Assembly: GCF_002934455.1 (NCBI RefSeq)
Contig: NZ_PTIR01000033.1
Span: 1 to 45,381, forward strand
Length of the DNA stretch: 45,381 nt
DNA from: Trinickia symbiotica
Lineage (GTDB): Bacteria; Pseudomonadota; Gammaproteobacteria; Burkholderiales; Burkholderiaceae
Reading direction: 5' to 3'
The notes beneath the pieces were generated by a model. That model did not search any database, was not told the origin of the DNA, and worked only from the letters and a program-made list of their open reading frames with translations. This document shows positions 1 to 6,602 of the stretch, one piece after another; within the stretch, counting starts at the first letter, position 1, and each line of letters begins with the position of its first letter. The position numbers and the translations under genes are program-made.

Positions 1-16
1 ATCTCGTATCTCCCTC

Positions 17-58
17 GTTACCCGGTAACTATCGATTCGAAACATGTTACCCGGTAAC
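17..58. promoter_or_regulatory. Two LacI/GntR-type palindromic operators
   Basis: The 13-bp near-palindrome GTTACCCGGTAAC occurs at 17-29 and again, identically, at 46-58, a centre-to-centre distance of 29 bp. The arms GTTACC/GGTAAC are perfect around a single central base. This shape resembles operators of LacI-family sugar regulators such as gluconate repressor GntR. Two copies this close suggest a repressed promoter. No gene starts to the right of them within 300 bp, so the controlled gene is probably off the left edge and transcribed leftward. The regulator identity is inference. Confidence 0.5.
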
Positions 59-356
59 GCGAAATCTACCGATGTGTGGCAGATTTAGCGCTTACAGTTC
101 AACGAGGTTGGCCGAAGCGCCAGCGCCTGTAACGTGCGACGCCGCGTGCGACCCATACGAAGGCATCTAGTCTTGGCGCAATCGGCGACCGCGTCGCGTG
201 CGTGCGACCGGCCCTGAGGCGAGACGGCGGGGCATCAGGCTATTGGCCCGAACGGCCGGAGCCCAGCGACTGTGCAAGGGCCTTTCCCACCACTTTTGAG
301 AATTCCCAAAGATGGTGGGAATCCTTGATACAAACGGCAGCTGAGTTTGTCCCGTG
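59..356. other. Non-coding stretch left of the three-gene cassette
   Basis: About 300 bases with no convincing reading frame on either strand. Apart from the palindromes at its left border and the hairpin at 284-321 I see nothing functional in it. Confidence 0.5.
284..321 (-). terminator. Hairpin downstream of the three-gene cassette
   Basis: TTCCCACCA at 284-292 pairs perfectly with TGGTGGGAA at 313-321, enclosing a 20-nt loop that contains a second, weaker CTTT/AAAG pairing. It lies 36 bp beyond the stop codon of the last cassette gene, where a transcription end is expected. No T-run follows the stem in the minus direction, so it may be a weak or Rho-assisted terminator, or an mRNA-stabilising structure. 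Confidence 0.4.
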
Positions 357-1190
357 TCACTCAGCCAGCACAGGCTGTTGAGGGTCAGCGGCGAGGCTGA
401 TGTGCTCCAGCCTCCAACGCTTCAGCTGCTTGAACATCTGATAGGTGAGCGCTGACTCCGACATCGGTTCGCAGGAACGCAGTTCGATGTGCTGCCATTT
501 CTTTGAGGGGGCAAAAAGCTTTTCCCTGAAGGCGGTCTCGATGGTATCGGCAGCCGTAGTTGCCGCCTTTTCCGCCGCAAAAAAATCGGGGTCCGCCTGG
601 TGCAGGATAGTGATGTCGAGCTTATAGGTGTCGTCCGGACCGTTCCGAGTGACTTCCGCGCCTTCGTCCACGTCGAAGAAGACGCCGATAATCAATTCCC
701 CATGCGGCTTGACCGCCTTCGCGATTTTCTCCGCCAGTTTGGTTTCCTTGGTCAATCGACGCTCGAATTCATCCGCAAAGGCAGAGCGCCGGTACCGACT
801 GGCCAGCCACATCTGCCAGACGGCGTGGTCCTCGGAACGAAGTCGGACGTCGGAGCGAGGCAGATATTCATTTAGCTTGAGCTTGACGACATCAACCTTG
901 GCTGTCGCCTCGAACTCCGCCCAGAAGGGAGCATCGCCCGCAAACTCGATGTGAAGCTTGCGAGCGTTTTTGGCGTGGGTGCAGTTGCCATCCTTCGCGG
1001 CCAGACAACCCACGACGACCTCAACGACCGGCTCGAATTGCGGGTCCTGCGCGAGGTCACAGTCGTGAGTGGCAACGACGACTATCGTCTGGTCGGGGTC
1101 TTCCGCATGGCGAAGCCCCAAAGCATCAATGGCGTCGTCGCCGAGAGGAAAACCCTGGCGCCACGGTGTATCACGATTCCACTCCACCAC
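357..1190 (-). CDS. Uncharacterised protein with HDCD motif (third gene of cassette)
   Basis: A 277-residue soluble protein I do not recognise. No signal peptide or membrane segment is visible. The N-terminal third holds the most motif-like segment: a hydrophobic strand followed by T-H-D-C-D-L-A (His42, Asp43, Cys44, Asp45), then E-P-V-V-E-V-V-V-G and C-T-H-A-K-N-A-R-K near residues 70-78. Clustered His, Cys and Asp could form a metal or active site, but that is inference. The middle (about 130-165) is charged and helical; the C-terminal half has two predicted strands (IIGVFFDVD, YKLDITIL) and a basic helix. It starts with GTG nine bases after the preceding stop codon, and its AAGG ribosome site overlaps that stop, so it is translated from the same transcript. 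It is the candidate effector of the cassette. Confidence 0.8.
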   Translation of the reverse strand: MVEWNRDTPWRQGFPLGDDAIDALGLRHAEDPDQTIVVVATHDCDLAQDPQFEPVVEVVVGCLAAKDGNCTHAKNARKLHIEFAGDAPFWAEFEATAKVDVVKLKLNEYLPRSDVRLRSEDHAVWQMWLASRYRRSAFADEFERRLTKETKLAEKIAKAVKPHGELIIGVFFDVDEGAEVTRNGPDDTYKLDITILHQADPDFFAAEKAATTAADTIETAFREKLFAPSKKWQHIELRSCEPMSESALTYQMFKQLKRWRLEHISLAADPQQPVLAE

Positions 1191-1199
1191 GTCGCACCT

Positions 1200-1835
1200 T
1201 TACACCTGGTCGTTAGATGGGGGAAGGTCAAAGTCAGCAGTAGCTGGCGTCTTCGCGCGGTTGGCAAATCGAGCGTTCATGCGCTCGCGTTGAGCGACCT
1301 CGCGCCGGTGAGTCTGCACCAGCATTAGCGCCGCGTCACGTGCGGAGTCCCCTGCCTGTGCAACTTGCATGAGTGTCCGCCCGTTGGCGAACTTCCGCTT
1401 AAGCAATGCCGCATTTACGGCGACTCCCTCGTGGGCCAGCACATCGGCCGCCTGAGCAAGGTCCTGCAACCTGGCAGCATTTTCCTCCGCAACTTGCTCG
1501 CCATTGAGCCAGTTGTAGACCGACTGACGGGACACACCGAGAGTCGCGGCAAGGTCCGACACCGCCGGATGCAAAACTTCGCGAATCCGTGCAAGGTCTT
1601 CGGCGGGCGTCCGGACATCGTCGACCACCGCTACTTCGACGCCGGGAGTCGCATACAGGGCATGCTGCCCGCCTCGCTGGAGGTGTTCGGGTGACAGGTG
1701 ACCGCCCGTGCCGATTACCGACAGCGCTGCGCCGGCCGCTACGAACCATCCCACCAGCCGAACAACGTTCGAAGTGTCGCCGGTTGCTGCCGGATGGTCC
1801 ATTACCCATCCTCCGTACGTCGTTGCGCTGCTCAT
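1200..1835 (-). CDS. Membrane-anchored helix-turn-helix protein (second gene of cassette)
   Basis: A 211-residue protein. One hydrophobic segment lies at about residues 24-43 (VVRLVGWFVAAGAALSVIG), and a helix-turn-helix follows at about 90-112 (L-A-A-T-L-G-V-S-R-Q-S-V-Y-N-W-L-N-G-E), typical of Xre-type DNA-binding domains. The C-terminal 70 residues are helical and end in an acidic, proline-containing tail. The layout suggests a regulator tethered to the inner membrane, or a short hydrophobic region used for oligomerisation. The start is supported by a good GGAGGA ribosome site seven bases upstream. It sits ten bases after the TIGR04255 gene and nine before the HDCD gene. The direct repeats ahead of the operon are plausible binding sites for it. 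A role as autorepressor or antitoxin-like partner is inference. Confidence 0.8.
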   Translation of the reverse strand: MSSATTYGGWVMDHPAATGDTSNVVRLVGWFVAAGAALSVIGTGGHLSPEHLQRGGQHALYATPGVEVAVVDDVRTPAEDLARIREVLHPAVSDLAATLGVSRQSVYNWLNGEQVAEENAARLQDLAQAADVLAHEGVAVNAALLKRKFANGRTLMQVAQAGDSARDAALMLVQTHRREVAQRERMNARFANRAKTPATADFDLPPSNDQV

Positions 1836-1845
1836 GATTCCTCCC

Positions 1846-2640
1846 TCAGGCCCAAGCGGCCAACGCGTGCTCGGTCACGATGGCTTTGAAGCACTTATCA
1901 ATTTCGTCGTGAAGGGCTTTCAGCTGCGTCTCAACATTGCCCAAGTCGAATGCTTCTCGCTGAGTCGTAGAAGCATCGGTGTCGATTATGGCGTGCAAAC
2001 CGGCCCCCTGCGTGAATCGCGGGTCGATTTTGGGGGCGAGTGCGGTTAGTTCAAGCGGCAGACCGACTAGCCCGTGCCGAATGAGCACGCGGGAGACAAG
2101 CTGGCCTGCAGGTGTCGCGACGATGGTTTCACTGACTGAGTGCTGGTGCTGAACATCCCCTCGCAGCGACAAACCAAGAACCTCCGGCACGAGGAAGTCT
2201 CGGAGCGACTCCCTTTCTTCTGACGGCCGTACAGCATCCAGGTAGCGCAGCCCGATTCGCTCAATAAAGTCGAGACGAAGGGCGTCATGCACGACGCCCA
2301 AACCCGCCAATAGCGCTCCTGAGAAAGCCTCGAACGTTTCATAAGCCGTGGTCTGAAACGACAAGGCGTTCGTCTCTAACACAAACCGCCTGTTGCCCGA
2401 GATATCACCGAACTGGTACCTCGACTGAGGCGTGACGGTCGGCGCCGTAACCCGACCGGGCTCCCCGCCGCCGAAGGGCAGCACCAGACGCTGGACGACC
2501 TCCGGCTTGTAGTCCGGATAGTGTCGCTCGCGCATCTTGGCCTGAATCGCGGGAATATACGCGTCCAAATCCAGGACGGGGTTGAACTGGACCTGAGCCA
2601 CGGTGTAGTAGACCGGCGCATTGTTCAGTTTCTTTCCCAT
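1846..2640 (-). CDS. TIGR04255 family protein (first gene of cassette)
   Basis: A 264-residue protein matching the sporadically distributed TIGR04255 family, whose function is unknown. The recognisable features are the start L-N-N-A-P-V-Y-Y-T-V-A-Q-V-Q-F, a mid-region strand F-V-L-E-T-N-A-L-S-F-Q-T-T-A-Y-E-T-F-E-A-F, the conserved R-I-G-L-R-Y-L-D segment at about 138-145 and the late I-I-D-T-D strand. Members usually run 230-270 residues, so it looks complete. The start has a GAGG ribosome site. It opens a three-gene operon with a membrane HTH protein and an HDCD protein. Codon use and GC look lower than in the core genes to the right, which fits acquisition by transfer. Family assignment is from memory of the pattern. 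Confidence 0.8.
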   Translation of the reverse strand: MGKKLNNAPVYYTVAQVQFNPVLDLDAYIPAIQAKMRERHYPDYKPEVVQRLVLPFGGGEPGRVTAPTVTPQSRYQFGDISGNRRFVLETNALSFQTTAYETFEAFSGALLAGLGVVHDALRLDFIERIGLRYLDAVRPSEERESLRDFLVPEVLGLSLRGDVQHQHSVSETIVATPAGQLVSRVLIRHGLVGLPLELTALAPKIDPRFTQGAGLHAIIDTDASTTQREAFDLGNVETQLKALHDEIDKCFKAIVTEHALAAWA

Positions 2641-2657
2641 GACATCCTCAACGGTTG

Positions 2658-2696
2658 ACTTGACAGGCAGGTTGACACTTTACACTGTACTTTACA
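2658..2696 (-). promoter_or_regulatory. ACTTTACA direct-repeat operator of the cassette
   Basis: ACTTTACA occurs at 2677-2684 and 2689-2696 (12-bp period), with a one-mismatch copy ACTTGACA at 2658-2665. The group lies 18-56 bp upstream of the TIGR04255 start. On the minus strand a weak -10-like TACAGT falls between the two perfect copies, so a bound protein would block it. The HTH protein of the same operon is the natural candidate binder. The repeats are seen directly; the regulatory role is inferred. Confidence 0.45.
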
Positions 2697-2935
2697 GGTT
2701 AGCCATCGAAAAGTACTTTTGGCATCTCGTATGGTCGCGCGCCCTGCTGTGGTTTCGAAGCTAGCTGCCTCCGGCGCCAGACGCGCTCGCTCGCTGGGGG
2801 CAAATCGGTGGCAATTCTGATTCATTGCCGTGCTCGAAAAAACTGGTGGCAAATAAGTGGCAATTTTGTCCCGATTGCCACCAGCATCGCTGTCTATTGC
2901 GTGACCGTTGACTCCAATAAGTCATTGATTTGAAT
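2697..2935. other. Non-coding segment between cassette and tRNA remnant
   Basis: No credible gene. It contains the upstream region of the cassette and, from 2808, the GTGGCAA repeat cluster listed separately. No tRNA 5' half is present here. Confidence 0.5.
2808..2881. repeat. GTGGCAA iterons near the attachment site
   Basis: The heptamer GTGGCAA occurs at 2808-2814, 2846-2852 and 2857-2863, and inverted (TTGCCAC) at 2875-2881. The last two form an eight-base perfect inverted repeat, GTGGCAAT/ATTGCCAC, with a nine-base spacer. A second dyad, GGCAAT/ATTGCC, spans 2810-2829. Clusters of short repeats within about 150 bp of a tRNA attachment site are typical arm-type binding sites of tyrosine integrases. 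No integrase gene is in the window, so this role is inferred from position. Confidence 0.45.
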
Positions 2936-2952
2936 GAATCCCCCTCACCCCG
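2936..2952 (+). repeat. Degenerate second copy of the tRNA-Pro 3' end
   Basis: GAATCCCCCTCACCCCG at 2936-2952 nearly duplicates GAATCCTCTCACCCCG at 3006-3021 inside the tRNA remnant, differing by one substitution and one added base. The two copies are 70 bp apart in the same orientation, as expected if a second, smaller insertion had used the same site or if an attachment site had been duplicated. Confidence 0.35.
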
Positions 2953-3025
2953 GGGTACGGATATCTGAAGCGAAAGGGCGTTCGGGACGTAGAGGCCGGA
3001 GGTTCGAATCCTCTCACCCCGACCA
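2951..3025 (+). pseudogene. tRNA-Pro(CGG) 3' remnant (attachment site)
   Basis: From 2997 to 3025 the sequence is a perfect tRNA-Pro 3' end: T-arm GGAGG-TTCGAAT-CCTCT, acceptor strand CACCCCG, discriminator A and encoded CCA. Upstream, 2981-2987 still reads as an anticodon loop, TTCGGGA (anticodon CGG). The anticodon stem, however, keeps only three pairs, and the D-arm (about 2960-2976) lacks the GCGC stem and GG loop. CGGGGTA at 2951-2957 can pair with six of the seven acceptor bases. It is therefore not a functional tRNA. It is best read as the attachment-site copy left at the right end of an element integrated in a tRNA-Pro(CGG) gene, with the intact gene expected to the left of the window. 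Confidence 0.7.
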
Positions 3026-3038
3026 GGTTCCCTTCAGA

Positions 3039-3071
3039 AACAGCGAGTTGCTTAACTCGCTGTTTTTGTTT
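3039..3071 (+). terminator. Intrinsic terminator of the tRNA-Pro gene
   Basis: AACAGCGAGTT (3039-3049) pairs perfectly with AACTCGCTGTT (3054-3064) around a GCTT loop, followed by a T-rich tail. It lies 13 bases after the CCA end. Its retention shows that this side of the junction is native chromosome and that the break lies inside the tRNA. Confidence 0.85.
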
Positions 3072-3175
3072 TGTGCGGAGATCAGTGGCAGTCGCCCCGC
3101 AACAATTGCATTTCGCTGCCTACTTCGGCACCCAACGGCGCCTGCTACCTCGATGTCCCGAAGACATCTCTACGA

Positions 3176-3199
3176 AAAAGGGCGCTTTCGCGCCCTTTT
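3176..3199. terminator. Bidirectional terminator after the RND gene
   Basis: AAAAGGGCGC (3176-3185) and GCGCCCTTTT (3190-3199) form a ten-base perfect stem with a TTTC loop, giving A/T runs on both sides. It is 15 bp past the stop of the leftward RND gene and faces the tRNA terminator, so it ends transcription from both directions. Confidence 0.8.
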
Positions 3200-3214
3200 C
3201 CCATTCGCGGATCG

Positions 3215-6200
3215 TCACGACGCCTCGACCTCAGGACCGGGTAGCGCCTCAGCATCGTCGCCTTCACGCTGCGGCCGATCGGCAGCCTCCTCCTGCACGG
3301 CTCGCCGCCGCTGCGTGACGCGCATCACAAAATAGAAGGCCACTGGCGTAAAGACGAGTCCGAGCAACGTCGCGGCGATGACGCCGCCGAACACGCCAGT
3401 CCCAAGCGAATGCCGGCTTTCCGCACCCGCGCCCTGCGAAAACACGAGCGGCACGACGCCGAGCAAAAACGCCGCCGATGTCATCACGATCGGCCTGAAG
3501 CGCATCGCCGATGCTTCGACGATTGAGTCGACAAGCGGCATGCCGCGCGCATGCAGATCGCGCGCGAACTGCACGATCAAAATCGCGTTCTTCGCCGCCA
3601 AGCCGATGACCGTCACCATGCCGATCTTGAAATAGATATCGTTCGGCAGACCGCGCATGAACATGGCCGCCACGGCACCCGTCATCGCGAGCGGCACGAC
3701 GATCAGCACCGCGAACGGAATTGTCCAGCTCTCGTAAAGCGCGGCCAGCACCATGAACACGGCGAGCATCGACAAGCCAATCAAGAGCGGCGTCTCACGC
3801 GTCGCCGCTGTTTGAGCAAGCGACGCATCGGCCCAGTCATACGCGATGCCCTCGGGCAGACGGGCGGCGAGCCGTTCCATCTCGGCCATCGCCTCGCCCG
3901 AGCTGTAGCCGTCCGCCGCGCGGCCCGTCACGTCGAGCGACGGGTAGCCGTTGTAGCGCGTGAGCATGGTCGGCCCGCGCGTCCAATCAAGCGACGCAAA
4001 GGCCGCAAACGGCACCATCTGTCCACTCGCGTTACGCACATCGAGCTTGAGCAGATCGGCATCGGTCGCGCGCATCGACGCGTCGGCGCCGACCATTACG
4101 CGCAGCATGCGCCCGCCTGCCGGAAAGTCATCGACATATGAGGTGCCGAACGTGTTGGCAAGCACATCGTCGATCGCGTCGAACGACACGTTCATCGCGT
4201 AAGCCTTCGCGCGGTCGATGTTCAGTACGACGCGCGGCGCGTCGGGCAGCGTCTCGGAATGCACGTCCGCGAGAACGGGACTTCGCGCGGCCAGTTGCAA
4301 CAGCTGCTCGCGTGCCGTATTGAGCACGTCATTGCCAGCGCCGCCCCTGTCCTCGAGATGGAACGTAAAGCCGTCCGACTTGCCGAGCCCTGGCACCGAG
4401 GGCGGCAACTGTGCGATTACCCGGCCCGCGGCAATCTTGTCGAACTTGGCATTGAGCCGGTCGCGCAACGTCTGTGCGTCGATGTCGCGATTCTTCCAAT
4501 CCTTCATGTCGACAAACGCCATACCGACGTTCTGCCCGCTACCGTTGAAACTCCAGCCTATGACCGTCGTGACGTTCGAGATCGCCGATTCCTGCCGAAG
4601 GACATCTTCGACTTCGCGAATGACCGAAAACGTACGCCCTTGCGTAGCCCCCGGCGGAAGCTGGACCATGACGTGCAGCTGACCTTGATCCTCGGTGGGC
4701 AGGAATCCGTCGGGCAGCGATGCATACATCAGCGCCGCCGCACCGATCAACGCAACATGAACCCCGAAGACGGGCCGTGAACGCCGGAGCAATCGCGCGA
4801 CCAGATTCCGGTAGCGGCCCGAAGCGCGATCGAACGACGCCACGAAACGACCGCCGAAACCCTTGGCATGATCGGCCGCCGGCTTGGGCGCCATGCGCAA
4901 GCTCGCGCATAGCGCCGGCGCGAGCGAGAGCGCCATGAACGCGGAAACGAGGATGGCCGCGATCATCGCAATCGCGAATTGCCGATAGATGCCGCCCACG
5001 CCCCCCGCGAAGAAAGCCATCGGCACGAATACGGTCGTCAGCACCGCCGTCACTCCGACTATCGCGCCGCCGATCTGCGTCATCGCCTTTTTCGTCGCCG
5101 CTCTCGCGCTCAAGCCCTCTTCCCGCATGATGCGTTCGACGTTCTCGACAACGACGATCGCGTCGTCGACGAGAATGCCGATCGCGAGCACGAGGCCGAA
5201 CAGCGTAAATACGTTGATCGACAGCCCGCATACGGCCATCGCGGCGAGCGCGCCCATCAGCGCGACGGGAATCACGACACTCGGCACGAGCGTGTAGCGC
5301 AAGTCGCGCAGGAAAAGCCACATCACGCAAAAGACGAGCACGATCGCCTCGAGCAGCGTGACGACGACCTCGTCGATCGCAATCTTGACGAAGTGCGCGC
5401 CGTCGTACGGGATCGAAACGGCGACGCCGGGCGGTAGCTGTTTCGAGATCTCCGCGAGGCGCGCGCGAATGGCTTTCGAAGTCGCGAGCGCATTGCCGTC
5501 GGGCGCGAGCGAGATGCCGACCGTCGCCGCGTCGTGACCATTCAGACGCGACCAGAACGTGTAGTCGCTGCGGCCGAGCTCGACGCGCGCCACATCGCCG
5601 AGCCGCACGAGCGCACCGTTCTGCTGGGCTTTCAGCACGATATTGGCGAATTCAGCAGGGGTGCGCAGTTGGCCGCGCACGCTGACGGAGGCCGTGATCG
5701 CCTGCCCTGGCCCCGACGGAGTGTTGCCGATCGCTCCCGCCGTGACGGCCGCGTTCTGCGCGCGAATAGCTGCGTTGACGTCCGCCGGGGCAAGACCATA
5801 CTCGCGCAGCTTCATTGGGTCGAGCCAGATCCGCAGCGCCTCGTCGGCATCCCAAAGCTCGGCATTGCCGACACCGGGCGCGCGCTTCAACTCGCGCAGC
5901 ACATAGCGGCTCAGATAGTCGCCGAGCGCCGTGGAATCGCGCGTGCCGTCGGTCGAAACCAGACTCACGAGCATGAGGAACGTATTCGTCGCCTTGAAGA
6001 CGCCGATACCCTGTTGCACAACCTGCTGCGGCAGCCGGGGCTCGACCTGCTTCATGCGATTTTGCACGCCGACCATCGCAATATCGGGATTCGTGCCTGG
6101 CGCGAAAATCGCGTCGATTTCGAGGTTGCCGAAACCGTCGCTCGATGTCGCGTAGTACTGCAGGCCGTCGACGCCATCGAGACTCTCCTCGATGACGCTG

Positions 6201-6385
6201 GCGACGTTGCTGTCGACCACCTCGGCGGAAGCCCCCGGGTACGACGCACTGATGACAATGCGCGGCGGCGTGAGCTTCGGGTATTGCATGACCGGCAACA
6301 TCGGCATCGCGAGCACGCCGGCCAGCACGATTCCGAGCGCGACGATCCACGCGAATACAGGACGGTCGATAAAGAAAGAAGGCAC
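3215..6385 (-). CDS. HAE1-family RND multidrug efflux transporter (AcrB-like), orphan
   Basis: A 1,056-residue inner-membrane proton/drug antiporter of the AcrB/MexB type. The N-terminus FFIDRPVFAWIVALG is family-typical and starts here with GTG. The proton-relay pair falls at Asp407-Asp408 (GILVDDAIVVVEN), exactly as in AcrB, and the transmembrane lysine is present in GLAAKNAILIVQFA. Length and both large periplasmic loops are complete. Such pumps need a periplasmic adaptor and an outer-membrane channel, usually encoded in the same operon upstream and downstream. Here the 5' side is a 217-bp divergent intergenic region and the 3' side runs straight into terminators and the tRNA remnant, so neither partner is local. 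It may borrow an adaptor from elsewhere. Substrates cannot be told from the sequence. Confidence 0.93.
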   Translation of the reverse strand: MPSFFIDRPVFAWIVALGIVLAGVLAMPMLPVMQYPKLTPPRIVISASYPGASAEVVDSNVASVIEESLDGVDGLQYYATSSDGFGNLEIDAIFAPGTNPDIAMVGVQNRMKQVEPRLPQQVVQQGIGVFKATNTFLMLVSLVSTDGTRDSTALGDYLSRYVLRELKRAPGVGNAELWDADEALRIWLDPMKLREYGLAPADVNAAIRAQNAAVTAGAIGNTPSGPGQAITASVSVRGQLRTPAEFANIVLKAQQNGALVRLGDVARVELGRSDYTFWSRLNGHDAATVGISLAPDGNALATSKAIRARLAEISKQLPPGVAVSIPYDGAHFVKIAIDEVVVTLLEAIVLVFCVMWLFLRDLRYTLVPSVVIPVALMGALAAMAVCGLSINVFTLFGLVLAIGILVDDAIVVVENVERIMREEGLSARAATKKAMTQIGGAIVGVTAVLTTVFVPMAFFAGGVGGIYRQFAIAMIAAILVSAFMALSLAPALCASLRMAPKPAADHAKGFGGRFVASFDRASGRYRNLVARLLRRSRPVFGVHVALIGAAALMYASLPDGFLPTEDQGQLHVMVQLPPGATQGRTFSVIREVEDVLRQESAISNVTTVIGWSFNGSGQNVGMAFVDMKDWKNRDIDAQTLRDRLNAKFDKIAAGRVIAQLPPSVPGLGKSDGFTFHLEDRGGAGNDVLNTAREQLLQLAARSPVLADVHSETLPDAPRVVLNIDRAKAYAMNVSFDAIDDVLANTFGTSYVDDFPAGGRMLRVMVGADASMRATDADLLKLDVRNASGQMVPFAAFASLDWTRGPTMLTRYNGYPSLDVTGRAADGYSSGEAMAEMERLAARLPEGIAYDWADASLAQTAATRETPLLIGLSMLAVFMVLAALYESWTIPFAVLIVVPLAMTGAVAAMFMRGLPNDIYFKIGMVTVIGLAAKNAILIVQFARDLHARGMPLVDSIVEASAMRFRPIVMTSAAFLLGVVPLVFSQGAGAESRHSLGTGVFGGVIAATLLGLVFTPVAFYFVMRVTQRRRAVQEEAADRPQREGDDAEALPGPEVEAS

Positions 6386-6602
6386 GCGCTCACCTCACCG
6401 TGAAAGTAAATGGCGGGGCATTCGCAAAACGTGAACTTGCCGTTGCTCGGTGGATGCTAGCGAGCCAAATTACCGCCGTCAAACAAAGTTTGATGAAAAC
6501 AAATCTTGTCTTCCCAGCCTTGGCCACTCGGCCAGTCGGGCTGACGAAAAGGTCTCTGCTATATTCTGTGCATCCTTATCCCTTCCGCTTTTTGCGTAAC
6601 GC

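Noticed and set aside
2641-2935. CRISPR array
   Set aside because: The repeats here are 7-8 bp and irregularly spaced; no repeat-spacer periodicity is present anywhere in the window.
2951-3025. Functional tRNA-Pro
   Set aside because: The D-arm lacks a stem and the conserved GG, the anticodon stem has only three pairs, and the acceptor has a mismatch.
6386-6602. Remnant of an adaptor gene next to the RND pump
   Set aside because: No frame in the 217 bp shows membrane-fusion protein sequence.
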